Of a DNA stretch of 64,000 nucleotides, positions 1 through 9,003 are shown one piece after another. The notes beneath the pieces were generated by a model. That model made no database searches and was not told the DNA's origin. It saw only the letters and a list, made by a program, of their open reading frames with translations. Origin of the DNA: Luteimonas deserti (lineage in GTDB: Bacteria > Pseudomonadota > Gammaproteobacteria > Xanthomonadales > Xanthomonadaceae); assembly GCF_013425765.1 (NCBI RefSeq), contig NZ_JACCJZ010000020.1, forward strand, positions 62,001-126,000, given 5' to 3'. The position numbers and the translations under genes were made by a program. Numbering within the stretch: the first letter of the stretch is position 1; each line of letters starts with the position of its first letter.

Positions 1-2
1 GG

Positions 3-632
3 TCAGGCGAAGGTCCAAAGCGTCAGCGCGAGCAGATGCAAGGCCGACATCGCCAGATAGGACCTACGGTACGACGCCTTGGACCGTTTGTGCCGCAGCA
101 GCTGCTGCGCGCATCCGGCCGCCGGCCAACCGCCGAGCAGCTCCAGCAGGTGCAAGTGGATTTCCGGCGTGCGCCGCCGACCGCGCTGCGCCGCCTGTTT
201 GTCGACTGCGTACGCGACGAAGGTCAGCAGATTCAGACCTGCGAACGCGACAAGCGCCCCGGCGGACATGCGTCCGGCGGAGGACGCGATGCCCAGCAGC
301 GACAGCCAGCCCACGGTCGCGATCCACAGTCCGGTCGGCCCGATCGCGGAACCCGGCGGGGCCGTCGACCGGGTGCGACCATCGCGCGCGGCGTGTCGCC
401 GCGCCGCGTCCGCGACAGCGGCGACCCGGATCGCACCCCAGCGTCCATCGGGCTGGCGCTGCGGCATGAAGCGCACGCGCACGCCAGCGATCGGCCTGGC
501 ACCCCGCCGGTCGTAATCGCGTGCATGGAAGAACACGCGCTGCGGCAGGCCGGGCTGCGGATGCTCGGGCGTCAGGAAGCCGAAACCGCGGGCCTCGTTC
601 CAGCGCTCGATGCGGCCGAATCCGGCGTCCAT
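3..632 (-). CDS. Cold-shock domain fused to DUF1294 membrane domain
   Basis: A 209-residue protein with two parts. Residues about 5-65 form a cold-shock fold with nucleic-acid-binding motifs visible as GFGFL (RNP1-like) and VFFH (RNP2-like). After a basic, proline-containing linker, residues about 100-209 form a DUF1294 domain with hydrophobic segments around LWIATVGWLSLLGIA and ALVAFAGLNLLTFVAYAVDK, the conserved LLELLGGWPAA motif and a last C-terminal helix. This fusion is a known architecture; a membrane-tethered RNA or single-stranded DNA binder is the inference. It lies 7 bp after mgtE on the same strand, so the two are probably cotranscribed. The role is unknown. Confidence 0.85.
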   Translation of the reverse strand: MDAGFGRIERWNEARGFGFLTPEHPQPGLPQRVFFHARDYDRRGARPIAGVRVRFMPQRQPDGRWGAIRVAAVADAARRHAARDGRTRSTAPPGSAIGPTGLWIATVGWLSLLGIASSAGRMSAGALVAFAGLNLLTFVAYAVDKQAAQRGRRRTPEIHLHLLELLGGWPAAGCAQQLLRHKRSKASYRRSYLAMSALHLLALTLWTFA

Positions 633-639
633 CGTGGAC

Positions 640-2001
640 TCAGCGCAGCATGATCGTGGTGGCGAGGCCGAGGAAGCTGAAGAATCCCATGATGTCGGTC
701 ACGGCCGTCACCACGACGGTGCCCGCGACCGCGGGATCCACGCGCATGCGCTTGAGCAGCAGGGGCAGCAGAACACCGGCCAGCGCGGCCGAGCAGAAAT
801 TGATCACCAGCGCGGCGAAGATCACCAGCGACAGCACCCAGTCGTGGAACCAGACCAGGGCGACGAGGCCGACCAGGCTGCCGATGAGGACGCCGTTGAT
901 CAGCGCGACGCGTGCTTCCTTCCACAGCAGGATGCGTGCGTTGCTGGCGCCGACCTGGCCGAGCGCGATACCGCGGACCATCAGCGTCAGGACCTGCACC
1001 GCGGCATTTCCGCCGATGCCCGCGACGATCGGCATCAGCACGGCGAGCGCGACGATCTGCTCGATCGTCGCTTCGAAGCGGCCGATCACGAACGCGGCCA
1101 GAAACGCCGTGCACAGGTTGATGCCCAGCCAGACCACGCGGCCGCGCACCGCGCGCTTGATGGGCGAGAAGAGATCCTCGTCCTCGTCGAGACCGGCGGC
1201 CGACAGCGCCTGGTGTTCGGCCTGTTCGCGGATGATGTCGATCACGTCGTCGACCGTGATGCGGCCGAGCAGGACGTTGCCGTCGTCGACCACTGGTGCG
1301 GAGACCCAGTCGTTGTCGGAGAACTGGCGGGCGACGTGCTCGGCGGAATCGGCGACGTGGATCGAGTCGAGCTCGTCGTCGATCAGTTTGTTGATCGCGG
1401 TGCCGGGTTCGCGCGTCACCAGATCCTGCAGCGCGACCCAGCCCATCAGCTGATGGCGCCGATTGACGACGTACAGATGGTCGGTGTGCTCGGGAAGCTC
1501 GCCGCGCAGGCGCAAAAAGCGCAGGACCACGTCGACCGTGGTGTCGGCGCGCACCGTCACCACGTCGGGATTCATCAGCCGTCCCGCGGTGTCCTCGGGA
1601 TACGACAGCACCTGTTCGAGACGCTCGCGGTTCTCGCGGTCCATCGCGCGCAGCACTTCGTCGATCACCGCGTCGGGCAGGTCCTCGACGAGATCGGCGA
1701 GGTCGTCGATGTCGAGATCTTCGACGGCTGCGACCAGCTCGTCCGGATCCATGTCGGCGATCAGACTCTCGCGGACTTCGTCACCGACGTGGACCAGCAC
1801 CTCGCCATCGTCTTCGGGATCGACCAGCCCCCAGACGACCATGCGCTTGCCGTGCGGCAGCGACTCGAGCAGGTTGCCGATCTCGGCCGGGGCGAGCGTG
1901 TGGACCATCCGGCGCACCGGCCCGAGGCGACCGCTGTCGAGCGCGTCTGACAGCAGACGCAGCTGACGCGCGGTCTTGTCGGGGCGGACGGCGTCGGCCA
2001 T
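640..2001 (-). CDS. mgtE: Magnesium transporter MgtE
   Basis: A 453-residue inner-membrane magnesium channel/transporter of the usual family length. The N-terminal cytosolic domain carries the acidic repeats typical of the MgtE superhelical domain (LAPAEIGNLLESLP, DPDELVAAVEDLDIDDLADLVEDLP). Two CBS repeats follow at roughly residues 135-255, then five transmembrane helices from about residue 285, including the MPIVAGIGGNAAVQVLTLMVRG segment that lines the pore. In characterised MgtE the acidic domain closes the channel when cytosolic magnesium is high. ATG start; cotranscription with the downstream cold-shock/DUF1294 gene is likely. Confidence 0.95.
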   Translation of the reverse strand: MADAVRPDKTARQLRLLSDALDSGRLGPVRRMVHTLAPAEIGNLLESLPHGKRMVVWGLVDPEDDGEVLVHVGDEVRESLIADMDPDELVAAVEDLDIDDLADLVEDLPDAVIDEVLRAMDRENRERLEQVLSYPEDTAGRLMNPDVVTVRADTTVDVVLRFLRLRGELPEHTDHLYVVNRRHQLMGWVALQDLVTREPGTAINKLIDDELDSIHVADSAEHVARQFSDNDWVSAPVVDDGNVLLGRITVDDVIDIIREQAEHQALSAAGLDEDEDLFSPIKRAVRGRVVWLGINLCTAFLAAFVIGRFEATIEQIVALAVLMPIVAGIGGNAAVQVLTLMVRGIALGQVGASNARILLWKEARVALINGVLIGSLVGLVALVWFHDWVLSLVIFAALVINFCSAALAGVLLPLLLKRMRVDPAVAGTVVVTAVTDIMGFFSFLGLATTIMLR

Positions 2002-2203
2002 GGAGCGGGTTCCGTTGCGCGTCGCGACAGACTGGGCGCGACAGGTCAGATATGCATACGCGCATTATCCGCGCTGCATGCGCATCTGCCCAGCCCGGGC
2101 AGCGCGTGCATGCGTCGAGACGCGTTCCGACGCGCCGTTCGAAGCGGCTGTCGTGCGCACGCGGACGGGACGCCGGTGCATGGGTCCCGGACGGGCGACG
2201 CGC

Positions 2204-3952
2204 TCAGGCGCGTGCGTCTCGATGCGGCGCATGGAGCGGTTGCGCTGCATCGAGCCAGCGTTCGAGCCCGGCGCGATCGCGCGCGCGCAGCAACGTGGGC
2301 AGCCTGGCCCTCAGGTGGCCCAGGTCCAGCGCGCGGATGGCACGCCGCACCTCGAGCAGCGGCGAGGGATGCAGGCTCAGTTCCTCCAGGCCCAGCGCCA
2401 GCAGCAGGGGCGTGAAACGGGCATCGCCGGCAATCTCGCCGCACACCGACACGGGCATCCCGCGTCCGCGCGCGATCCGGACCACGCCGTGCAGCAGGCG
2501 GATCACGGCCGGATGCAGCGGCGAGTACAGATCGCCCAATGCGTCGTTGTTGCGGTCGGCAGCCAGCAGGTACTGCACCAGATCGTTGGTGCCGATCGAG
2601 ATGAAGTCGAGTTCGCGCACGAAGGCGGGCAGGGCGATCGCGGCCGAGGGCACTTCGATCATCGCCCCGAACGGAATCCGCTCGGCGGTGCCGTGGCCGG
2701 CGGCGCGCAGTTCGCGCTGGGCGCGGTCGAGCAGCGCTCGCACGGCGAGCACTTCTTCGCGCCCGCTGATCATCGGCACCAGCACGCGCACCGGTCCGTA
2801 GCCCGATGCGCGCACGATCGCGCGCAGCTGGGTCAGCAGCAGGCCGTCGCGCGCCATCGACAGCCGCACGCCGCGCAGACCCATCGCCGGGTTCGGCTCG
2901 TGGCGCAGGGCCAATCCGGTTTCGTCCGCCTTGTCGGCGCCGATGTCGAGCGTGCGGATGGTCACCGTGCGGCCGGTCATGCCGAGCACGAGGTCGCGAT
3001 AGGCGCGGAACTGCTCTTCCTCGTCGGGGATGCGCCGGCCCTGCAGGAACAGGAATTCGGTGCGATAGAGCCCGACGCCGGCAGCGCCGAGCGCATGTGC
3101 CTCGGCGACGTCCTCGCGCGACTCGGCATTGGCGTAGAGGCGGATGTCGACGCCGTCGAGCGTCTTGCTCGGCTCGCGGCGCAGGCGACGCAGCTGTTTG
3201 CGTTCGCGCTTCTCCTCGCGCAGCCGATCGCGATAGCGGCGCAGGTCGTCGGCATTCGGCTCGACGATCACTTCGCCCGAGGCGCCGTCGATCATCAGCA
3301 CGTCGCCGTCGTTGATCTGCGCCAGGGCGTGCGGCGCATTGACCACCAGCGGCAGGTGCAGGCTGCGGGCGAGGATCGCCGAGTGCGACAGGGTGCTGCC
3401 GCTGGACGTGACCACGCCCAGGACGCCACGCGCCTGCAGGCGGCCGATCTCCGAGGGCGCGATCGCATCGCTCACCAGGATCTCGCCGGCGACCCCCTGC
3501 AGTTCCGCCTCGTGCGCGTGCAGCGCGGCGTGGACACGCCCGATCACATGGTCGATGTCCTCGATACGGCTGCGGAAGTAGGCGTCGTCCATCGCCTCGA
3601 AGACCGCCGCGAGGCGGTCGCGCTGCAGACGCAGGGCGTAGTCCGCGCCGTAGAGCCGGGTCATCACCAGTTCGTCGAGGCCCTGCAGGAGCTCCGGGTC
3701 GTCGAGCAACAGGGTGTGCAGATCGAGAAACTCGCCCACCTCGTGCGCCAGCGCGCCATGCAGCTGGTCGCGCATGGCGCGGATCTCGGCGCGGACCTGG
3801 GCGATCGCCGCGTGCAGCCGCTGGAGTTCGGCCGGCGCATCGCCGGCGGCGATCCGGGTCTCGGCGACCTCGAGCGCGTGCGGCTCGCGTACGCGGGCCC
3901 GGCCGAGCGCGTTGCCGCGCGAGGCGCCCTGCCCGTGAAGGCCCTGGCGCAT
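2204..3952 (-). CDS. ptsI: PTS enzyme I (phosphoenolpyruvate-protein phosphotransferase)
   Basis: A 582-residue enzyme I, which moves phosphate from phosphoenolpyruvate to HPr. The N-terminal HPr-binding helices are followed by the swivelling phospho-histidine domain with LSHSAILARS (H190 by my count), then the barrel with the phosphoenolpyruvate-binding segments LDIGADKADE, VPMISGREEV, SIGTNDLVQYLLAADRN and the catalytic VCGEIAG cysteine. There is no N-terminal GAF domain, so this is the EI form rather than EI-Ntr. Its start overlaps the ptsH stop (TGATG), which suggests translational coupling. No sugar permease lies nearby, so it probably feeds the regulatory IIA proteins upstream in the cluster. 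Confidence 0.95.
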   Translation of the reverse strand: MRQGLHGQGASRGNALGRARVREPHALEVAETRIAAGDAPAELQRLHAAIAQVRAEIRAMRDQLHGALAHEVGEFLDLHTLLLDDPELLQGLDELVMTRLYGADYALRLQRDRLAAVFEAMDDAYFRSRIEDIDHVIGRVHAALHAHEAELQGVAGEILVSDAIAPSEIGRLQARGVLGVVTSSGSTLSHSAILARSLHLPLVVNAPHALAQINDGDVLMIDGASGEVIVEPNADDLRRYRDRLREEKRERKQLRRLRREPSKTLDGVDIRLYANAESREDVAEAHALGAAGVGLYRTEFLFLQGRRIPDEEEQFRAYRDLVLGMTGRTVTIRTLDIGADKADETGLALRHEPNPAMGLRGVRLSMARDGLLLTQLRAIVRASGYGPVRVLVPMISGREEVLAVRALLDRAQRELRAAGHGTAERIPFGAMIEVPSAAIALPAFVRELDFISIGTNDLVQYLLAADRNNDALGDLYSPLHPAVIRLLHGVVRIARGRGMPVSVCGEIAGDARFTPLLLALGLEELSLHPSPLLEVRRAIRALDLGHLRARLPTLLRARDRAGLERWLDAAQPLHAPHRDARA

Positions 3953-4221
3953 CAGCCTTCCTCGTCGAACCTGCGTTCGAACAGGTCGGCGGCCGCGTCC
4001 ATCGCGGCCGCTTCGTCGTCGCCGTCGACGCGGAGCACCACGCGCGTGCCGTGTCCGGCGGCCAGCAGCATCACCCCCATGATGCTCTTGGCATTGACCT
4101 CGCGGCCCTTGGCGACCAGCGTGGCATTGCAGCGGAACGCCGACAGCACCTGCACCAGCTTGGCGGTCGCGCGCGCATGGAGGCCGAGCCGGTTGGCGAC
4201 GAGCAGTTCACGTTCGATCAT
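3952..4221 (-). CDS. ptsH: Phosphocarrier protein HPr
   Basis: An 89-residue HPr. The active-site histidine is H15 in NRLGLHARATAKLV and the regulatory serine is S46 in NAKSIMGVM. Both phosphorylation sites are intact, and the HPr kinase that targets the serine is encoded nearby (hprK). HPr accepts phosphate from enzyme I and passes it to IIA proteins; serine phosphorylation by HprK would lower that flow. It overlaps ptsI by one base and lies 34 bp after the mannose-type IIA gene. Confidence 0.97.
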   Translation of the reverse strand: MIERELLVANRLGLHARATAKLVQVLSAFRCNATLVAKGREVNAKSIMGVMLLAAGHGTRVVLRVDGDDEAAAMDAAADLFERRFDEEG

Positions 4222-4255
4222 CGGGGAGCCTGTCCTTGGAACGGGGAATCGGCCC

Positions 4256-4648
4256 TCAGGCCTCGTCGAGCACGACGCCGTTGCGGGCGCCGGCCGCCGC
4301 GGTGGCCGGCAGTTCGTGCAGTGCCTGCTCAGGATAGTTCATCACCCGCAGCAGCATCGGCAGGCTGAGCGCCGACACGCGGTGCGCCGGCGTGCCCAGA
4401 CGCGCCAGTGCACCGGCCACGTTGCTGGGTGTGGCGCCGTAGAGATCGGTCAGGATCAGCACGCCGTCGCCGTCGTCCACGGTGCGCAGCGCGGCACTCG
4501 CGCGCGGCAGCGCATGGTCCACCGTCTCGTCGAACGGCACCTCGAACACCGCGGTCCGCAGCGGCAGCCGGGTCAGCAGCCGGGTGGCCACCGCATGGAT
4601 CGCGGTCCCGATGCCCTCGTGGGTCAACAGCAGTACGCCTACGCTCAT
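4256..4648 (-). CDS. PTS mannose/fructose-type IIA domain protein
   Basis: A 130-residue stand-alone IIA domain of the mannose (ManX/EIIA-Man) family. The phospho-accepting histidine is visible in VGVLLLTHEGIG (H10), and the fold-typical DDGDGVLILTDLYGATPSNVA follows. I use the ATG at 4648 because the ten residues upstream lack family similarity. In pathogens and relatives this gene sits between rapZ and ptsH in the rpoN cluster and has no IIB or IIC partner, so a regulatory rather than transport role is inferred. It is 69 bp after rapZ. Confidence 0.92.
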   Translation of the reverse strand: MSVGVLLLTHEGIGTAIHAVATRLLTRLPLRTAVFEVPFDETVDHALPRASAALRTVDDGDGVLILTDLYGATPSNVAGALARLGTPAHRVSALSLPMLLRVMNYPEQALHELPATAAAGARNGVVLDEA

Positions 4649-4717
4649 GCGGCGCACGTTAGCAGAGGGGCATGACACGCCGGAAGCACCGGACGATGCG
4701 CCGGCCCCCCGCGCGGA

Positions 4718-5593
4718 TCAGTCGAGCTCGCGGTGATACGTGGCCACGTCCCGCCAGCCCTGTTCGCGCGCGTGACGCGCCAGGACCTCGGCCAGGTACA
4801 CCGAACGGTGACGCCCGCCGCTGCAGCCGAAGGCCACGGTCACGTAGCTGCGCGTCGCGCTGCGCATGCGCGGCAGCCAGGTATCCAGGAACTGGGCCAC
4901 CTGCGCGGCGTAGTCGCCGACCTCGGCGTGGCCCTCGAACCAGGTACGCACGTCGACGTCCCGCCCCGACAGCGGCCGCATCCGCGGATCCCAGTGCGGG
5001 TTGGGCAGCGCGCGCGCGTCGAACACGAAATCCGCATCGGCGGGGACGCCGTGCCGGTAGGCGAACGACTCGAACAGCAGCGATACCGAATCGTCGTCGG
5101 CGAGCTGCAGCTCGGTGACGATGCGCCGGCGCAGCTGGTGGACGTTGAGATCGCTGGTGTCGATGACCGTGTCGGCCAGGGTGCGCAGCGGGCGCAGCAG
5201 GCTGCGCTCCAGGGTGATTGCATCGGCGAGCGACAGCCCGGCGCGTCCGAGCGGATGCCGCCTGCGGGTGTCGGCGAACCGGCGCAGCAGCACCTCGTCG
5301 CCGGTTTCGAAGAACACCAGCCGTGGATCCAGCCCCAGGCGGCCCACGTCGGCCAGCCAGGTCGGCACCTTCGACAGGTCGGTATGGCGGTTGCGCACGT
5401 CGATGCCCACGGCGAGGCGGCGCGGCGGATCGTCGGCGCGGGTGATGTTGGCGACGAATTCGCCGAGCATGCCCGCCGGCAGGTTGTCGACGCAGTAGAA
5501 ATCGAGGTCCTCGAACGTCCGCAGCGCCACGGACTTGCCGCTGCCCGACAGGCCGCTGACCACGTACAGCACCGGCGGCGCTGGGGCGGTCAT
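4718..5593 (-). CDS. rapZ: RNase adapter / nucleotide-binding protein RapZ
   Basis: A 291-residue RapZ (YvcJ family). The Walker A motif SGLSGSGKS lies at residues 13-21 and the conserved C-terminal domain includes [18 protein letters not shown]. In Escherichia coli RapZ delivers the small RNA GlmZ to RNase E and so adjusts GlmS and amino-sugar supply; YvcJ relatives bind and hydrolyse nucleotides. The start codon overlaps the end of hprK by four bases (ATGA). Its place between hprK and the IIA gene is the usual rpoN-cluster layout. No GlmZ-like RNA was seen in this window. Confidence 0.96.
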   Translation of the reverse strand: MTAPAPPVLYVVSGLSGSGKSVALRTFEDLDFYCVDNLPAGMLGEFVANITRADDPPRRLAVGIDVRNRHTDLSKVPTWLADVGRLGLDPRLVFFETGDEVLLRRFADTRRRHPLGRAGLSLADAITLERSLLRPLRTLADTVIDTSDLNVHQLRRRIVTELQLADDDSVSLLFESFAYRHGVPADADFVFDARALPNPHWDPRMRPLSGRDVDVRTWFEGHAEVGDYAAQVAQFLDTWLPRMRSATRSYVTVAFGCSGGRHRSVYLAEVLARHAREQGWRDVATYHRELD

Positions 5594-6549
5594 GGCGCGC
5601 TGCGCTCGAGGAAATGCGAGTGCCGCGCGAGGAACGCGGCCGCAGGGTCGAGGCCCTTGGTGCGCAAAATATGGGTGCGCGTCGCCGCCTCGGTGAGCAC
5701 CGCGAGATTGCGACCGGGCATCACCGGCAGGGTGATCAGCGGGACGTCGAGGTCGAGCACGCGGCGTACCCCGAGGTCGCCGGTCAGTCGGACCATCCCG
5801 TCGCCGTCGCCGGCCATGGTGTCGGCATTCGGGCGTGCGAGATGGACGATCAGCCGCAGGTACTTGTTCCGCTTCACGGCCGTGTCGCCGAACATCTCGC
5901 GGATGTTGAGCACGCCCAGGCCGCGCAGTTCCAGCAGATCCTGCAGCAGCTCGGGACAGGCGCCGTCGAGCACGTCAGGGGCGATCTGGGTGAACTCCGG
6001 AGCGTCGTCGGCCACCAGGCGGTGCCCGCGGGTCAGCAGTTCGAGAGCCAGTTCGCTCTTGCCCGAGCCCGACTCGCCGGTGATCAGCACGCCGATCGAG
6101 TACACCTCCATGAAAACGCCATGCAGGGTGATCCGCGGCGCCAGCACCCGCGCGAGGTGGTACTGGAAGAGATTGAGCAGCTCGTGCCCGCGGTTGGGCG
6201 AGCTCCACAGGGGGGTCTGGAGTTCCTCGGCCGCCTCGCGCAGGTCCTCGGGACAGGGCTGATCCTTGCTGATCACGAGGGCCAGCGGCCGATACTGGAT
6301 CATCCGCTCGATGGTTTCCCAGCGCAGCCGCGAATCCAGGCTGTCGAGCCAGGCGAGCTCCTCGGTTCCGAGGATCTGCACCTTGTTGGGATAGATGATG
6401 TTGAGATAGCCCGCCAGCGAGGGTCGCCGCGCGACGGTTTCGACCGACTCGATCGAACGGCTGCCCCCGGACTGGCCGGCGAGCCATCGCAGTCCGAGGC
6501 GGTCCTGCAACTGCGCGAACAGTTCCTGCGCCTGGATGCTCGCGTCCAC
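5590..6549 (-). CDS. hprK: HPr kinase/phosphorylase
   Basis: A 319-residue bifunctional kinase/phosphorylase. The Walker A motif [18 protein letters not shown] starts near residue 158, with the catalytic H143 in [15 protein letters not shown] just before it, and the later [16 protein letters not shown] and [17 protein letters not shown] signature regions are present. It adds phosphate to, or removes it from, the HPr serine (S46 in this cluster). In proteobacteria that lack sugar permeases HprK is thought to tune the flow of phosphate through EI-HPr to regulatory IIA proteins. It lies 3 bp from ptsN and overlaps rapZ by 4 bp. Confidence 0.96.
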   Translation of the reverse strand: MDASIQAQELFAQLQDRLGLRWLAGQSGGSRSIESVETVARRPSLAGYLNIIYPNKVQILGTEELAWLDSLDSRLRWETIERMIQYRPLALVISKDQPCPEDLREAAEELQTPLWSSPNRGHELLNLFQYHLARVLAPRITLHGVFMEVYSIGVLITGESGSGKSELALELLTRGHRLVADDAPEFTQIAPDVLDGACPELLQDLLELRGLGVLNIREMFGDTAVKRNKYLRLIVHLARPNADTMAGDGDGMVRLTGDLGVRRVLDLDVPLITLPVMPGRNLAVLTEAATRTHILRTKGLDPAAAFLARHSHFLERSAP

Positions 6550-6552
6550 GGC

Positions 6553-7020
6553 TCAGGCCGACGCGGGCTGTGGTGCGGGATCGAGCAGCAGGCCGCGAAG
6601 ACGGGGCAGATCGCGTGCCTCGCGCAGCGCATCGCGGAAGTCCGCGTCGGAAAAGCGTTCGACGAGGCCCGAGAGGATCTGCAGATGCTGCTCGACCAGG
6701 TGCTCCGGCACGCACATCGCATAGACCAGATCCACCGGCTCGCCGTCACTGGCGCCGAAATCGATGGGGTGCGACAGGCGGAGGAAGGCCGCGCGCGGTT
6801 CGCGGAATGCCGCGGAGCGGGCATGCGGGATCGCGACACCCCGGCCGATTCCGGTACTGCCCAGCTGCTCGCGATCGCGCAGCCCCTGGGCCAGCACCGG
6901 CGTGGTCATCGGGGAATTGCCCGCCAGCAGGCGGGCGGCGGAGTCCAGCACGATGTCGCGGGACCCCGGCGCGACCAGCATCACGATGCGGTCGGCCGAG
7001 AGCAGATCGGAAAAAGACAT
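6553..7020 (-). CDS. ptsN: Nitrogen-regulatory PTS IIA protein PtsN
   Basis: A 155-residue EIIA-Ntr. The phospho-accepting histidine is H66 in STGIGRGVAIPHARS, and SHPIDFGASDGEPVDLVYAMCVPEHLVEQHLQILS is replaced only conservatively from the family pattern. PtsN is the output of the regulatory phosphate chain; in other bacteria it controls potassium channels and kinases depending on its phosphorylation. It lies 36 bp downstream of hpf and 3 bp upstream of hprK, the standard rpoN-hpf-ptsN order. Confidence 0.95.
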   Translation of the reverse strand: MSFSDLLSADRIVMLVAPGSRDIVLDSAARLLAGNSPMTTPVLAQGLRDREQLGSTGIGRGVAIPHARSAAFREPRAAFLRLSHPIDFGASDGEPVDLVYAMCVPEHLVEQHLQILSGLVERFSDADFRDALREARDLPRLRGLLLDPAPQPASA

Positions 7021-7056
7021 GCCGCGCGGGCCCGGACGGGAACGTGGAGGCGAAGC

Positions 7057-7383
7057 CTAGCCGAAAGTGCCGTCCCGTGCAGGGTTCTCACCCCGGTGGT
7101 GGTCGACGGTCTTCTTGCGGTGCTTGAGCACCAGGCGGTCGAGCTTGTCGGCGAGCAGGTCGATGGCGGCGTACATGTCCACCGCCGTGGCGTCGGCATG
7201 CAGGGTCTTGCCTGCGATCAGGACGTTGGCCTCGGCCTTGTGGTTCGGCTTGTCGAGACTGAGCTGGGCGCGCACGTCCAGCGGACGTTCGAAGTGCCTG
7301 GAGAGCTTCTGCAGCTTGGTCTCCACGTAGTCGCGCAGCGCGGGCGTCACCTCGATCTGATGGCCATGGGTCTCGACGTGCAT
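7057..7383 (-). CDS. hpf: Ribosome hibernation promoting factor (short HPF)
   Basis: A 108-residue short-form HPF/YfiA family protein (MHVETHGHQIEVTP start, then LRDYVETKLQKLSRHFERPLDV). It binds the 30S decoding region of idle ribosomes and promotes 100S dimers in stationary phase. I place the start at the ATG at 7383, which has a strong ribosome binding site (AAGGAGG, six bases upstream); an in-frame TTG two codons earlier overlaps that site and is unlikely. There is no long C-terminal extension. It follows rpoN, as in most gamma-proteobacteria. Confidence 0.94.
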   Translation of the reverse strand: MHVETHGHQIEVTPALRDYVETKLQKLSRHFERPLDVRAQLSLDKPNHKAEANVLIAGKTLHADATAVDMYAAIDLLADKLDRLVLKHRKKTVDHHRGENPARDGTFG

Positions 7384-7512
7384 CGGCAACCTCCTTCAGC
7401 GGTGGGTAGAACCCCGGCGCGGGACGCCGGCGGTCGGGTCCAGAGTAGCGCGACCCACAGTGCGCGCAAGCGCCGGGGTCGCATCCATGTGACCCGTCCG
7501 GCGCAGGAAGGT

Positions 7513-8967
7513 TCAGGCGATGCGGACGCGCTCGTGCGAGGACGGGATGTGCAGCGCTTCGCGGTACTTGGCCACCGTGCGCCGCGCCACCGGGACCCCT
7601 GCCGCCTTGAGCAGGTCGGCCAGCCGCGCGTCCGACAGCGGCTTGCGCGGGTCCTCGGCATCGACCAGGCCACGGATCATGTGCTGGATCGCGGTGCTCG
7701 ACGCCTCGCCCCCGCCGTCGGTGCCGATGCCGGAATCGAAGAACGCCTTCAACGGGAGCGTGCCGCGCGGCGTGTGCGCGTACTTGCGCGCGACGGCGCG
7801 CGACACCGTGGACTCGTGCATGCCGATCTCGTCGGCCACCTCGCGCAGGGTCAACGGCCGCAGCGCCCGCTTGCCGAATTCGAGGAATCCCGATTGTTGC
7901 CGCGCCAGGCAACGCACGACTTTGAGCAGGGTCTCGCCCCGCGCCTCGAGATTCTTCAGCAGCCACCGCGCTTCCTGCAGGCGCCCGCGCATATACCCTG
8001 CATCGCTGGAGCCGGCGTGCTGGATCATCTGCTCGTAGCCGCGATGGATGGTCAGTCGCGGAAAGTGGCTCGCCGCAAGTGCGACCCGCCAGACCCCGTT
8101 GTGACGGGTGATGACGCAGTCGGGCGTGACGTAATCATCGTGCGGCACCGCACCGATGCGCGCGCCGGGCTTGGGATCGAGGCTGCGCAGCAGGTGGAGC
8201 GCGGTCTCGGCCTCGTCCTGGCTGCAGCCCAGCGCCTCGGCCAGACCCGCCGTGCCGAGCCGGGGCAGGCGTTCGATCTGTTCGAGGGCGGCCCGCCGTG
8301 CCAGCGCCCGGCCGGGCGTATCGGGCGGCAGCGGCTCGAGCTGCAGGCACAGGCATTCGCCGAGATCGCGCGCGCCCACCCCCGGCGGATCGAACCGCTG
8401 GATGCGGCAGAGCACCGCGCTGACTTCCGCGGTGCTCGCATGCGTTTCCGGACGCAGCATCGCGGCGATGTCCGCAAGCGGTTCGCGCAGATAGCCGTCG
8501 TCGTCGATCGCATCGATCAGTGCGATGCCGATGTTGCGGTCGCGCGTCGACATGGGGCTGAGGTGGAGCTGCCAGGTCAGGTGGTCGCGCAGGCTGTCGT
8601 TCTGCACCATGCGGTCGGCGGGGTCGCCGTCGCCGTCCTGGTCGCCACTCCCGCCGCCGGCGGCCGTACTGCGGTCGTACCAGGCTTCGTCGCCGGCTTC
8701 CCACGTGCCGACGTCGCCGTCATCGGCGCCGCGGCCGCCCTCGTCCCCGTCGCCGGACTGCCGCGAGTCGGGCGCGGCACCACGCTCGCCCGCGGGCGTT
8801 GCGATCGTGTCCGGCTCCTCCCAGTCGAGCAGCGGATTGCTCTCCACCGCGGCCGCGATCTCGGTTTCCAGTTCCACCGCCGACAGCTGCAACAGGTGCA
8901 GGGCCTGACGCAGCTGGGGCGTCAGGACGAGGGTCTGGCCCAGCGATGTCTGCAGACGTGGCTTCAT
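7513..8967 (-). CDS. rpoN: RNA polymerase sigma-54 factor
   Basis: A 484-residue RpoN. The N-terminal activator-interacting region is glutamine/leucine-rich (LGQTLVLTPQLRQALHLLQLSAVELE). An acidic linker (about residues 50-110) is followed by the core-binding region, the helix-turn-helix (LTLREVADEIGMHESTVSRAVARKY) and the RpoN box near the C terminus (VARRTVAKYREALHI). It directs polymerase to -24/-12 promoters that need enhancer-binding ATPases. ATG start 36 bp after lptB. The downstream hpf-ptsN-hprK-rapZ genes follow the common order. Confidence 0.96.
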   Translation of the reverse strand: MKPRLQTSLGQTLVLTPQLRQALHLLQLSAVELETEIAAAVESNPLLDWEEPDTIATPAGERGAAPDSRQSGDGDEGGRGADDGDVGTWEAGDEAWYDRSTAAGGGSGDQDGDGDPADRMVQNDSLRDHLTWQLHLSPMSTRDRNIGIALIDAIDDDGYLREPLADIAAMLRPETHASTAEVSAVLCRIQRFDPPGVGARDLGECLCLQLEPLPPDTPGRALARRAALEQIERLPRLGTAGLAEALGCSQDEAETALHLLRSLDPKPGARIGAVPHDDYVTPDCVITRHNGVWRVALAASHFPRLTIHRGYEQMIQHAGSSDAGYMRGRLQEARWLLKNLEARGETLLKVVRCLARQQSGFLEFGKRALRPLTLREVADEIGMHESTVSRAVARKYAHTPRGTLPLKAFFDSGIGTDGGGEASSTAIQHMIRGLVDAEDPRKPLSDARLADLLKAAGVPVARRTVAKYREALHIPSSHERVRIA

Positions 8968-9003
8968 CGTGCCCGGAGTTCCGTGACCGGGTGCGCGCGG
9001 CCG

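Noticed and set aside
1976..4675. 899-codon plus-strand frame opposite ptsI and ptsH
   Set aside because: It crosses two confident minus-strand genes and a spacer, with no recognisable domain.
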